In this document: piece after piece, positions 27,501 to 36,327 of the stretch | Layout of the letters: every line of letters begins with the position of its first letter | Position numbering within the stretch: position 1 is the stretch's first letter | From: Mesorhizobium kowhaii | GTDB taxonomy: Bacteria > Pseudomonadota > Alphaproteobacteria > Rhizobiales > Rhizobiaceae | Direction: 5' to 3' | NCBI RefSeq assembly: GCF_003253745.1 | Contig: NZ_MZXV01000070.1 | Span: 124,001-188,000 of the forward strand | DNA length: 64,000 bases | Position numbers and translations under genes: made by a program | The notes under the pieces: generated by a model | Databases searched by the model: none | Seen by the model: only the letters and a program-made list of their open reading frames with translations | Told to the model about the DNA's origin: nothing

Positions 27501-27735
27501 TGTACATCATATTGGGGACGCCATTGATGGCTGTCTCCAGGGGCCCACCGACGACATCGGCAATCACTTCCGCGCTGGCGCCGGGATAGATGGCGGACAC
27601 CGTGACCGTCGGCGGCGTGATCTCAGGGTATTGCTGCACCGGCAGCGAAAAGATGGCGATCGTGCCGGCAATCGAAATGACGATTGAAATGACGATCGCC
27701 AGCCGGGTCCGGGTGATGAAGAGATCGGAAATCAT
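24563..27735 (-). pseudogene. RND multidrug efflux pump (AcrB/MexB type), split by a one-base deletion
   Basis: Two adjacent frames together make one inner-membrane RND pump of about 1057 aa. The first (start ATG 27735) covers the N-terminal porter region and runs off at EYSCVYG then TAA near 27172. The second, from about 27181, resumes with RVWINPARMDALG and runs to the normal C-terminus, including the proton-relay motif GLVADDAILVVENV. Relatives read ...YSMRVWINP; here the codon for Met lacks one base, which restores the frame if added. It may be a real mutation or a sequencing error. The start overlaps the adaptor gene's stop (ATGA). Confidence 0.88.
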
Positions 27736-28889
27736 GAGCCGCCGCCGACCGGCTGGCCTTCGCTCGGCTGAACCGTCATGCCTTCGGCAAGACGCTGGAT
27801 TCCCTGGACGACGACCTGCTCGCCTCCATTCAAGCCGGTGTTGACCGCCCATCCATTGCCAACGCGTGCGCCGGTATCGATGCGCCGTTGCGAGACGATA
27901 TTGTTCTTGCCTAGCAGATAGACAAAGCGCCCCTCGCGATCCTGCAGCACCGCCGCCTGGGGCACCACCGGCAAGCTGGGCGCGTCTTTCTCCTGCACGT
28001 AGAGGGTGACGAACTGTCCCGGCAGAAGGATGTGACGAGGATTGGGGAAAACTGCGCGGACCGCGACCGTCCCGGTCTGCGGGTCGATCTCGTTCTCGAT
28101 AAATTCGATTCGACCGGGCGTGTCGTAGTCCGTCCCGTTGGCAAGACGCAGCGAAAGTTTCAGCGTATTTGGATCGAGGTTGCTGCCGCTCGCCTCCTGT
28201 TGCCGGATCGTCACAAGCAACCCCTCCTTCACGGCGAAAGCGACGCGGACAGTGTCCAGGCCGACTATTCGTGCCAGCGAGCCGGAATCCGATCCGACCA
28301 GATTGCCCGTCGTGAACGTCGCGCGGCCGATGTTGCCGGAGATCGGTGCTGTGATATGAGCATAGGACAAGTTGAGTTCGGCAGTAGCCAGGGCCGCCTG
28401 AGCAACCTGCACATCGGCGGCAGCGACATCGAATGCGGCCTGAACCTCGTCCAGGGCGGCCTGCGAGACCGTTCTTCGGGCGAACAAGTCCCGGTTGCGC
28501 GCCAGGGTCCGTTCGGCCGATATTCGCGTTGCCTCGGCACGCGCCACCTGGGCCCGCGCCGACGCGACCAGAGCATCGAGCTGATCCGGCTCGATTTCAA
28601 ACAGTGCGTCCCCAGCCGTTACCGCTTGCCCATCCTTGAATTTGACAGAGTGCAGAAAGCCGGTGACGCGCGCCCGGATGTCGACTGCTTCGATCGCTTC
28701 CACACGACCAGTAAATTGCGCGGGACTGCTGACCTGCTGAACCTTGATCTGTTCGATGACCACAGCAGGCGGCGGAAGTCCCTGCCTCGCTCCAGGCTGC
28801 TGGGCGAAGGAAGTCGAACTGAGGTAAGGCGTCGCGGCGCCCGCCAAACAAGCAATCATCAGGCAAGCACAAGAGAAATGTCTGATCAT
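27732..28889 (-). CDS. RND efflux periplasmic adaptor (AcrA/MexE type)
   Basis: The 385-aa protein has a signal peptide (about 1-29, cleavage near SFAQQ), lipoyl halves (VDIRARVTGFLHSVKFKDGQAVTAGDALFEI and HITAPISGNIGRATFTTGNLV), a coiled-coil hairpin and a beta-barrel region (RAVFPNPRHILLPGQFVTL). It bridges the RND pump to an outer-membrane channel; no channel gene is present here. It overlaps the pump start by four bases. The adaptor is intact although the pump frame is broken. Confidence 0.92.
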   Translation of the reverse strand: MIRHFSCACLMIACLAGAATPYLSSTSFAQQPGARQGLPPPAVVIEQIKVQQVSSPAQFTGRVEAIEAVDIRARVTGFLHSVKFKDGQAVTAGDALFEIEPDQLDALVASARAQVARAEATRISAERTLARNRDLFARRTVSQAALDEVQAAFDVAAADVQVAQAALATAELNLSYAHITAPISGNIGRATFTTGNLVGSDSGSLARIVGLDTVRVAFAVKEGLLVTIRQQEASGSNLDPNTLKLSLRLANGTDYDTPGRIEFIENEIDPQTGTVAVRAVFPNPRHILLPGQFVTLYVQEKDAPSLPVVPQAAVLQDREGRFVYLLGKNNIVSQRRIDTGARVGNGWAVNTGLNGGEQVVVQGIQRLAEGMTVQPSEGQPVGGGS

Positions 28890-28939
28890 CTCGGCTTCTC
28901 AACCCGAACGATGTTGCCCAAATGTTTTGCGCGAGATCT

Positions 28940-29512
28940 TCATGACCCGGCTCTGCGCATCGTGAGGGCAATGGCAATGTACGCGCCGCCCGCGACAAGG
29001 AGGGAAATGCCGGCAATCGTGCCTGGCGTGTAAATGCTGGTGTAGGGCAACTTCAATGCGAGCGTCGCACTGGCGACCAGTGCGACCAGGCCCGAAACGC
29101 CGAACCACTGCCAACCAGCTTGCTTCCGCACCTGGACCGCGAGCGCGACTTGAAGAATGCCCTGTACAAGAAACACCAAGGCGATCACCAGAGTGATCGC
29201 GAGAGCGCCCTTCAACGGGTTAAAATATATCAGGATACCACCGACCAGCTCGACCGCGCCGGTCAACTCTTGCCAGATGAATCCGCTCCACTCCTTGACC
29301 TGCAAGGATTGAAGCATCTTCACGGCGCCCGCGAGTGCAAGAACAATTCCAAGGACAACGCTTGCCGCAAATGTAGAAACTGCGGGCAGGGCGACGGCCA
29401 GCACTCCAGCCGACACCAGGGTCATACCCAACGCTAAAAACCATCCCCATTTGGAACGCAGGGAGGCCGCTCGGTGCTGGTGATCGGTTCCGCTCGTGGA
29501 TACGCCGCTCAT
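28940..29512 (-). CDS. HdeD family acid-resistance membrane protein, copy 2
   Basis: The product is 190 aa from ATG 29512, with six helices and the same DUF308 layout as copy 1 (VKEWSGFIWQELTGAVELVGGILIYFNPLKGALAITLVI). The frame is open further upstream to about 29602, but MSGVSTS gives a family-like N-terminus. It lies 50 bp upstream of the RND adaptor on the same strand and probably heads the operon. A role in acid or membrane stress is inferred from the family. Confidence 0.83.
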   Translation of the reverse strand: MSGVSTSGTDHQHRAASLRSKWGWFLALGMTLVSAGVLAVALPAVSTFAASVVLGIVLALAGAVKMLQSLQVKEWSGFIWQELTGAVELVGGILIYFNPLKGALAITLVIALVFLVQGILQVALAVQVRKQAGWQWFGVSGLVALVASATLALKLPYTSIYTPGTIAGISLLVAGGAYIAIALTMRRAGS

Positions 29513-29582
29513 CGTCGATCGCCTAGCCAGAATTCCTGCATGAGCGGCGCCCATTTCTGATCTCCGGAGACGCTCTCCGCTG

Positions 29583-30827
29583 TCAGTAGTCCACCGGATC
29601 ACGGATGATCGGACAGGTCATGCAATGGCCGCCGCCACGACCGCGGCCCAGTTCCGCGCCGATGATGGTGATGACCTCGATGCCCTCTTTGCGCAGCAGC
29701 GTGTTTGTATAGGTGTTGCGGTCGTAGGCGTACACGACGCCCGGCGAGGCGCAAACGAGGTTGGCGCCGCTGTCCCACTGGGTGCGCTCGCGCATATAGG
29801 CGTTGCCGCCGGTCTCCACGACGCGCATCCGCTTGAGGCCGAGCGAGTCGCGCACCGTCTCGACGAAGGTACCCTTGTCCTTGTGCAGCTCGACGCCGCC
29901 CTTGCCGTCCGGTCGGTAGGAGAATGCCTCGATGCCATTGACGATGTCTGGGTAGAGCAGCACGCAGTCGCGGTCGGCGAAGGTGAACACCGTGTCGAGA
30001 TGCATCGCCGCGCGCAACTTCGGCATCGCCGCGACGATGACGCGCTCGGCGGCGGCCTTCTCGAACAGCGCCGCCGCGAGCTGGCTGATGGCCTGACGCG
30101 AGGTGCGCTCGCTCATGCCGATCAGCACATTGCCCTTGCCGATCGGCATGACGTCGCCGCCTTCCAGCGTGGCGAGGCCCCAATCCTTGGTCGGGTCGCC
30201 CCACCACACGTTCACCTTGCCGGCGAAGTCGGGGTGGAACTTGTAGATCGAGGTGGTGAGGATGGTCTCCTCATGCCGCGCTGGCCAGTAGAGCGGGTTC
30301 TGCGTGACGCCGCCATAAATCCAGCAGGTGGTGTCGCGGGTGTAGAGCGTGTTCGGCAGCGGCGGCAGTAGATACTCGTTCACCCCGGCCGCGTCGCGGA
30401 TCAGTTCGAGCTGTTCGCCGCCGATGGATTCGGGAAATTCGTGGGTCGAGAGGCCACCGATCAGCGTCTCAGCCAGATCGCGGTTGGAGAGCCCTTCCAG
30501 ATAGGAGCGCACCTCGTCGACGAGACCAAGGCCGACCTGGTTCGGCACTACCTGATTGTCGAGAATCCACTTCTTCGCTTCCGGAATGGCGACAGTCTCG
30601 GCGAGCAGATTGTGCATCTCGACGACCTCGACACCGCGGTCGCGCATCTTGGTCATGAAATCAAAATGATCGCGTTTTGCGTTGTCGACCCAGAGCACAT
30701 CATCAAACAGAAGCGCGTCGCAATTGCTCGGCGTGAGCCGCTGGTGAGCCCGGCCCGGAGCGCATACCATGACCTTGCGAAGCTGGCCCACTTCGGAATG
30801 CACGCCGAATTTCGTTTCCATCGCCAT
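29583..30827 (-). CDS. arcA: Arginine deiminase
   Basis: This enzyme (414 aa) hydrolyses L-arginine to citrulline and ammonia, the first step of the deiminase pathway, raising pH. Family blocks are FGVHSEVGQLRKVMVCAPG, GGLSTHEFPE, TRDTTCWIYGGV, LEGGDVMPIGKGNVLIG and the catalytic Cys at about 402 in GGGHCMTCP. AAAGG lies eight bases before ATG 30827. The antiporter gene lies directly upstream on the same strand. No arcB (ornithine carbamoyltransferase) or arcC (carbamate kinase) is in the window. Confidence 0.95.
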   Translation of the reverse strand: MAMETKFGVHSEVGQLRKVMVCAPGRAHQRLTPSNCDALLFDDVLWVDNAKRDHFDFMTKMRDRGVEVVEMHNLLAETVAIPEAKKWILDNQVVPNQVGLGLVDEVRSYLEGLSNRDLAETLIGGLSTHEFPESIGGEQLELIRDAAGVNEYLLPPLPNTLYTRDTTCWIYGGVTQNPLYWPARHEETILTTSIYKFHPDFAGKVNVWWGDPTKDWGLATLEGGDVMPIGKGNVLIGMSERTSRQAISQLAAALFEKAAAERVIVAAMPKLRAAMHLDTVFTFADRDCVLLYPDIVNGIEAFSYRPDGKGGVELHKDKGTFVETVRDSLGLKRMRVVETGGNAYMRERTQWDSGANLVCASPGVVYAYDRNTYTNTLLRKEGIEVITIIGAELGRGRGGGHCMTCPIIRDPVDY

Positions 30828-30844
30828 GGCTTGTGCCTTTCTCG

Positions 30845-32278
30845 TCAAGGTGTAATGGCGCCGGTCAGCAGGCCGACGAAACCGGCGAGGCCAGCGACCA
30901 AGGTGACGGCGAAGATGATTAGTTCGACCGATGTGAAGAACCGCGCGTTCTGTTCGCGCCGCGCCCAGAGGTAGAGGACGGTTCCCGGCACGAAGAGCAC
31001 CGCCACCAGCAGTACGTATTTCAAGCCGGCGGCCACAAACATGATGAGCGTGTAGACGACGGCGATCCAGGCGAATAACTGGTCGCGCCCGCGCTCGCCG
31101 GGCGTGGTCTCGTACCCCTCGCCGCGGCGGGCGATCAGCACGCCATAGCCCGCGACCAGCAAGTAGGGCAGCAGCGCCGTCACGCTTGTCATGTCGAGCA
31201 TGACGTTGAAGGCGTCACGCGACCAGTAGGTTGAGATGACGAATAGCGAGACGACGATATTGGTCAGCCAAAGCGCGTTGGCGGGAACCCGGTTGCCGTT
31301 CTGCGCCGCGAAAAGCTTCGGCATGTCCTGCGACTTCGCCGCGGCGAACAGCACCTCGGCGCAGATCAGCGACCAGGCGAGATAAGCGCCGAGCACTGAC
31401 ACCAGCACGCCGATGGAAATGAACACCGCGCCCCAATGTCCCACGACCAGTTCGAGCGCGCCGGCGAGCGAGGGCTGCTGGACTCCGGCGATGGCCGCAC
31501 GCGGAGCCGTGGCGTAGGGCAGAAGGGTGATAGCTACCATCAGGCCCGTGACGCCGACAAAACCCAGAATGGTCGCGGTGCCGACATCCGAACGCTTCTC
31601 GGCGAAGCGCGAATACACGCTCGCCCCCTCGATGCCGAGGAAGACGAAAACGGTGATCAGCATGGTGTCGCGCACCTGCGCCAGCAGGGTCTTTTCCGGC
31701 ATGCCCACGCCGCCGAGGAAGTTCTCGGAGAATTGCGTGTAGTTGAACGCGAACACCATGGCGAGGATCGCCACGATGATCGGTACGATCTTGGCGACCG
31801 TCACGACGCTATTGATGAAGGTGGCCTGCTCGACGCCGCGCAGGATCATGAAATGGAAGGCCCAGATGCCAACCAGCGAGACGATGATCGCGGTCGCGGT
31901 GCTGCCATCCCCAAAAAACTCCGGGAAAAAGCGCCCGAGCGTCGATCCGATCAGCACCCAGTAGAAGACGTTTCCGAGGCAGCTTCCGAGCCAATAGCCG
32001 AACGCCGAGAGGAAGCCCATATAGTCGCCGAATCCCGCCTTGGCATAGGCGAAGACGCCGGAGTCGATATCGGGTTTCTTCGCGGCCAGCGCCTGGAACA
32101 CCCGGGCCAGCATGTACATGCCGGTTCCGGCTATCGCCCAGGCGATGATGGCGCCGAACGGGCCCGTCGCGGTGGCGAACCTGCCGGGCAGATTGAAGAT
32201 ACCGGCCCCGATCATCGATCCGACGACCATTGCGGTCAACGCGAACAAGGACAGCTTCTGCTCGGATTTACTCGTCAC
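30845..32278 (-). CDS. Basic amino acid antiporter (ArcD-like, APC family)
   Basis: The 477-aa protein has about twelve helices and the APC start VVGSMIGAGIFNLPGRFA. It is of the basic amino acid/polyamine antiporter type that exchanges arginine for ornithine (or citrulline). I chose GTG 32278 because GGGAG lies six bases upstream and because this start aligns with that of the paralogue at 32572. It is 17 bp upstream of arcA and presumably co-transcribed with it. The exact counter-substrate is not determined by sequence. Confidence 0.88.
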   Translation of the reverse strand: MTSKSEQKLSLFALTAMVVGSMIGAGIFNLPGRFATATGPFGAIIAWAIAGTGMYMLARVFQALAAKKPDIDSGVFAYAKAGFGDYMGFLSAFGYWLGSCLGNVFYWVLIGSTLGRFFPEFFGDGSTATAIIVSLVGIWAFHFMILRGVEQATFINSVVTVAKIVPIIVAILAMVFAFNYTQFSENFLGGVGMPEKTLLAQVRDTMLITVFVFLGIEGASVYSRFAEKRSDVGTATILGFVGVTGLMVAITLLPYATAPRAAIAGVQQPSLAGALELVVGHWGAVFISIGVLVSVLGAYLAWSLICAEVLFAAAKSQDMPKLFAAQNGNRVPANALWLTNIVVSLFVISTYWSRDAFNVMLDMTSVTALLPYLLVAGYGVLIARRGEGYETTPGERGRDQLFAWIAVVYTLIMFVAAGLKYVLLVAVLFVPGTVLYLWARREQNARFFTSVELIIFAVTLVAGLAGFVGLLTGAITP

Positions 32279-32571
32279 GTCTCTCTCCCGGTGATGGGCG
32301 ACCAAGCGAGCCCGCAACCAATGGGCGAAGTAAATCTATGCTTTTGAAATGGGCGTGAAATTAGCTGGGAATCTCACGGCTTGGCACCAAGTCTCTATTT
32401 GGGACTTGTGGCGTCCCAGAGCGTCACCTTGGCTAGACTTGTCGATGACGTCGATGCAGCATCGAAACTTCATCGCCTCTCTGGCCGCGTTGGAGCGGGC
32501 GGAAGGATAGTCTGGAATGCGACTGCAAAGCCCACAGCCGGGTAAGCAAACGCCCTCCCTAGGACGCGACC

Positions 32572-34002
32572 ATGACATCCGATACCCCGCGATCCCTTTC
32601 ATTGGCCGCGCTAACTTCCATGGTGGTCGGATCAATGATCGGCGCGGGTATATTTTCACTGCCGCGCACCTTCGCCAACGCGACCGGGCCGGTTGGCGCT
32701 ATCATCGCCTGGTGTATCGCCGGGGCCGGGATGTACACCCTGGCGCGAGTCTTCCAGGCACTCGCGGAGCGCAAGCCCGAACTCGATGCCGGCATCTTTG
32801 CCTACGCAAAAGCCGGTTTCGGTGACTATGCCGGGTTTCTGTCGGCCTTCGGCTACTGGCTGGTCGCCTGTATCGCCGACGTCTCTTACTGGGTCCTGAT
32901 CAAATCGACGCTTGGCGCTTTCTTGCCCTTCTTCGGCAACAGCGACACGGTTCCCGCTGTCCTGGTCTCTTCGCTCGGACTCTGGCTGTTCCATTTCACG
33001 ATCCTGCGCGGGATCAGAGAAGCTGCCGTCATCAACACCGTTGTCACAGTCGCGAAAGTCGTTCCTATCCTTGTCTTTATCGTGATTCTGATCAGCGCGT
33101 TCAACGCCGACTTTTTCGCCGCGAACCTCTGGGATGCGGAGCCCGTGTCGCCGGGCGGTCTCTTCCAGCAAATCCGCGCGACCATGCTGATCACCGTATT
33201 TGTTTTCATCGGAATCGAGGGCGCAAGCGTCTATTCCCGCTACGCACAAAAACGCTCGGACGTCGGCGCCGCTACGATCCTGGGTTTTGTCGGCGTGTTG
33301 TGCCTGCTGGTCCTGGTTACGCTGCTGCCTTACGCTGTGCTCGCGCGGACGGAAATCGCGGCTATGAGACAGCCATCCATGGCCTCCGTGCTGGAGTCCC
33401 TTGTCGGACCGTGGGGAGGAATTTTCGTCAGCATCGGACTGATTGTTTCGGTGCTCGGGGCCTATCTGGCCTGGTCGTTGATTTGTGTGGAGGTGTTGTT
33501 CGCAGCCGCAAAGAGCGGAGACATGCCAAAGATTTTTGCAAGCGAGAACCGCCACAAAGTGCCAGCCGCCGCCCTTTGGCTGACCAATATCGTGATTCAG
33601 TTGTTTCTGATCAGCACTCTTTTTTCGGAAGACGCATTCGTGCTGATGGTGAAGCTGAGCAGCGCTATGATCCTGGTTCCTTACTTGCTCGTTGCTGCAT
33701 ACGGCCTTCTTCTCGCGATGCGCCATGAGACTTACGACACCAGACCCCAGGAGCGATCTCGCGACCTGATCGTTGCCAGTATAGCAACGCTCTATGCCGC
33801 GTTCATGATCTACGCAGGCGGCCTGAAATTCCTCTTGCTGTCGTCCATCCTCTACGCACCCGGCACCTTACTTTTTGTTCAGGTCAGACGGGAGCAGAAC
33901 AAGCCGGTGTTGGTCGGCGCGGAATGGATTGTCTTTGCGGCCGCAGCAGCTGGCTGCCTTTTTGGGATCTACGGCGTCGCAACGGGCCAGATCGCTATCT
34001 AG
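32572..34002 (+). CDS. Basic amino acid antiporter (ArcD-like, APC family), second copy
   Basis: The 476-aa product aligns over its full length with the divergent antiporter at 30845-32278 (for example VVGSMIGAGIFSLPRTFANATGPVGAIIAW). It has the same twelve-helix APC architecture. The two genes form an inverted pair around a 293-bp spacer. It may exchange a different amino acid or amine than its neighbour. Its 3' end overlaps a small minus-strand gene by eight bases. Confidence 0.88.
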   Translation: MTSDTPRSLSLAALTSMVVGSMIGAGIFSLPRTFANATGPVGAIIAWCIAGAGMYTLARVFQALAERKPELDAGIFAYAKAGFGDYAGFLSAFGYWLVACIADVSYWVLIKSTLGAFLPFFGNSDTVPAVLVSSLGLWLFHFTILRGIREAAVINTVVTVAKVVPILVFIVILISAFNADFFAANLWDAEPVSPGGLFQQIRATMLITVFVFIGIEGASVYSRYAQKRSDVGAATILGFVGVLCLLVLVTLLPYAVLARTEIAAMRQPSMASVLESLVGPWGGIFVSIGLIVSVLGAYLAWSLICVEVLFAAAKSGDMPKIFASENRHKVPAAALWLTNIVIQLFLISTLFSEDAFVLMVKLSSAMILVPYLLVAAYGLLLAMRHETYDTRPQERSRDLIVASIATLYAAFMIYAGGLKFLLLSSILYAPGTLLFVQVRREQNKPVLVGAEWIVFAAAAAGCLFGIYGVATGQIAI

Positions 34003-34228
34003 CGTCGGGAGGAACGGGATATTCGACCCGTCGAAGGCGCTCGTAAAGAGATGCTTCGTCGATCTCGCCCACCGAGACAAGCGCCATTGCACTCGCTCTC
34101 AGTTCGGCCGCGCGATGACTGCCTTTGGCAATTCCTTGCTCGCGGCAAACACGGTTATAGACCCGATTCAAAAGGATCAGGTCGCTCCGATGAGTGATTC
34201 CAAATTTGAACGTTTTGGGGTTAGCCAC
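33995..34228 (-). CDS. Small hypothetical protein (about 77 aa)
   Basis: The product reads MANPKTFKFGITHRSDLILLNRVYNRVC... and ends ERLRRVEYPVPPDAR, with an amphipathic helical middle (GIAKGSHRAAELRASAMALVS). It resembles short helical proteins common in rhizobia that I cannot name. Start is GTG 34228, without a strong ribosome site. No signal peptide or membrane segment. It converges on the antiporter gene. A true gene is likely but not certain. Confidence 0.5.
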   Translation of the reverse strand: MANPKTFKFGITHRSDLILLNRVYNRVCREQGIAKGSHRAAELRASAMALVSVGEIDEASLYERLRRVEYPVPPDAR

Positions 34229-34504
34229 AGCTCACGCCCACCCGGATGGCAGCTCGGTGCAAGCCGGCCAACACTTGTGATCTTTTGTCACCGGCGGAGG
34301 CAGACTACCCTATTAAGACTGGAGTCCAGCCAGGAATGGCGTGTGACGCCCATCGAACGGGAGCGCTTCTAGCCGGAAGGACAACTTTCCGTTCGCATTG
34401 TCGAGGCGTATGCTAATCTGTTCGATGTCGTGCGTCCAAGAAAATTCGCCGTACTTAATTCGCAAAAAAAGGACGGCGCGGGTTCGCTAAGTACTTGAAA
34501 ACTT

Positions 34505-34602
34505 TGGCGATTCCGACAGGAATCGAACCTGTGACGTTCAGATTAGGGATCAGAGGGTGGGGGTGCTTATTTGGAGCTCTTACCCAGTTCGCCACCGAAT
34601 AC
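34505..34602 (-). tRNA. Class II tRNA-like sequence, probably degenerate
   Basis: Read on the minus strand, this ends with CGGAATC-G-CCA, preceded by a perfect T arm (ACAGG TTCGATT CCTGT). At the 5' end, GGTGGCGAACTGGGTAAGAGC closely resembles a leucine-tRNA D arm. Length (about 97 nt) and a long variable region suit a class II tRNA. However, the 5' acceptor strand pairs imperfectly (a bulge and a mismatch), and no standard anticodon loop with U33 can be drawn. It is likely a decayed tRNA or an integration-site remnant. Confidence 0.4.
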
Positions 34603-34913
34603 GAGAACATACGAGGGATATGGCTGGGCGAACCACCCACTAACTGATTGTTTTTGTTGAAAAGACGACGTCCCTCCGGGCCCGCCGTGACCATTGATTT
34701 TGCAACTAAAAAATGCGCTAGTTAGAGCGGTGTCGGTACTTTTTGAGACGGCTTGGGCACGCCGTCGAACGCCGTAAAGTGCAAAAAATCGCCGATTGGT
34801 CCCGATAGTTGGTGAAACCTCAAAATATTTTTTGCGGCGATTTTCCCTTTAAAATCAAGAGCGTAATTTTTTGACGGCCCATGGGTCGGCGTTGTGCGTC
34901 ACAAATAAGAAAA
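34603..34913. other. AT-rich stretch without a gene
   Basis: This segment is richer in A/T than its surroundings, with runs such as CAAAATATTTTTTGC near 34820-34840. No supported reading frame is present. Together with the tRNA-like sequence on one side and broken genes on the other, it looks like residue of a lost mobile segment. Confidence 0.4.
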
Positions 34914-34944
34914 AACCCAGCTAGATCAATGATCTAGCTGGGTT
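34905..34944 (-). terminator. Strong rho-independent terminator
   Basis: AACCCAGCTAGATC and its exact complement form a 14-bp stem around a 3-nt loop (34914-34944). On the minus strand the stem is followed by TTTTTTCTTATTT. It would stop minus-strand transcription arriving from the thiD-like and panD-like remnants. Confidence 0.8.
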
Positions 34945-35177
34945 AGATACAATCGAGTGGGAGTAGGGGAGGCTACTGCGTAGAAACGGCCGCCCCGTCG
35001 GCCATTTCCTCGCTCCTTCCTGACCGTTCGGGTGATCTGACATGCTGCGGCGTACAATGGCGTGCGAATCGGCGGGTCTGGCTCGCGCCCATGACAAAGG
35101 CTGAGGTGTCGAAAGACGGGCGTCCGCTCAGGGGGCAAGCGGCAACCGAGGCCGATCAACTTGAGCATAAACCACTG

Positions 35178-35700
35178 TCATTCGGCTGCCTTCTTCTGCA
35201 GCCTCTCGAAGACAAGCAGCTTGCCCATGTGCACGCTGTCTTCGAGTGGGCCCGCCTTCGCCAGATGCAATGCAATCGCACTGGCCAGCATGCAACCCGT
35301 CCCGCGCATCGATGTGGCAAGGCGCGGCATGTCGAAGCGGATCGGTGCTTGATCGAAGCGCAACAGAATATCGGTTGATCGAGGTCCCGATGCGTGGCCG
35401 CCCTTGATCAGCAGGGCCTGCGCTTCGGCGGCCAGCAATCCCTAGCCTTGCCATACTGCGCCGTCCTCATCCACCGCCAGTTCTGAGCCAACAAGGAGCG
35501 CCAGTTCGATGAGATTGGGTGTGACGAGACGGCAAAGCGGCATCAGATTGCGCTTCATGACGGCGATGGCGCCTGCTTCTAGCAGAGCCCGGCCTGAAGT
35601 GGAGGCCAGTACGGGGTCGAGCACTGCCGGCACGTGCGGATTTTCGCGCAGCACGGCGGCAACGGCAGCGATGATCTCAGCCGTTGGCCAGCGCTACTTT
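35178..35700 (-). pseudogene. thiD: thiD-like kinase remnant (hydroxymethylpyrimidine/phosphomethylpyrimidine kinase)
   Basis: Minus-strand translation gives ThiD-like blocks: EIIAAVAAVLRENPHVPAVLDPVL, LVTPNLIELALL, LLIKGGHASGPRSTDIL and the anion-hole motif MRGTGCMLASAIA. ThiD phosphorylates the pyrimidine precursor of thiamine. An in-frame TAG at 35442-35444 interrupts VWQG / GLLAAEAQ, where a CAG (Gln) codon would fit. The N-terminal third is missing or unrecognisable, with a further stop at about 35690. It is therefore a pseudogene. Confidence 0.65.
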
Positions 35701-35779
35701 GTCAAGCGCATTCGGCCTGCGGCGGTGATCGGCGGCCAATCAAACCCAGGGAAGCGCGCGAGCAAAGATCGAGAACAAA

Positions 35780-36165
35780 TTACGTCCCGGAGGCCAAGGC
35801 AAGAATGGCCAAAGTTGCATTCGCCCCGTCAAGGATGGAGAAACTGTATCGCCCTTGCGCGTCGAGATCGACCGAGTAACTCAGGCGGTCGCGGATGTGG
35901 TTGTCCTGGTCGAACGTGACGATCCGCAGCTTCAGCGAGGTGATATGCACTTCGTCCAGGTAGATCGAGTTGCAGACAATGATCTGGTCGTCTGTCTGGC
36001 AGGTGCGGGCCGCCGCACCATTGAGGATGCAGCACCGTGAGCCGCGCCCGCCCAGAATGACATAGGTCGAAATCCGAGCGCCGGAATTCTTGTTCCATAT
36101 CTCCACGAATTCCATCGGCAGGATCCCGCGCCTGCGGGCGAGAGGATATCGCTGCCGCAGCCGTG
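35780..36165 (-). pseudogene. panD: panD-like remnant (aspartate 1-decarboxylase)
   Basis: The frame contains GILPMEFVEIWNKNSG, RISTYVILGGRGSRCCILNGAAARTCQ and TDDQIIVCNSIYL, which match the core of PanD, the pyruvoyl enzyme making beta-alanine for pantothenate. The Gly-Ser processing site appears only in another frame (GCGSDIL near 36150), and the normal N-terminus is not found, so a frameshift is likely. The C-terminus is longer than in E. coli PanD. It lies beside a broken thiD-like gene; both are on the minus strand. Confidence 0.5.
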
Positions 36166-36210
36166 CAGGATGCGTCTTCTCTGCCTCTCGGTCTGCAATC
36201 TGTGGTGAGA

Positions 36211-36241
36211 TTGTACACAAAATATCAAAACTGTGTTGACA
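36211..36241 (+). promoter_or_regulatory. Candidate GntR-type operator and -35 box before the ABC operon
   Basis: TTGTACACAA at 36211-36220 is an inverted repeat (TTGT-N2-ACAA) of the kind bound by FCD-subfamily GntR repressors. A TTGACA hexamer follows at 36236-36241, with no convincing -10 box. The operon downstream ends with a GntR-FCD gene (41860), making autoregulated control of the transporter plausible. Assignment is by motif and context only. Confidence 0.42.
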
Positions 36242-36327
36242 ATCTTGCGCTAGAGGTTTCCCTTAGGGCATCCGCGCAGCCAAAGAGCAAAACACAAAGC
36301 GCGATAACCAGAAGGGGAAATGCCAGA

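Noticed and set aside
27166..27852. Two separate efflux genes instead of one broken pump
   Set aside because: The two frames join at the exact point expected inside one RND protein and total a normal length, so a frameshift explains them better.
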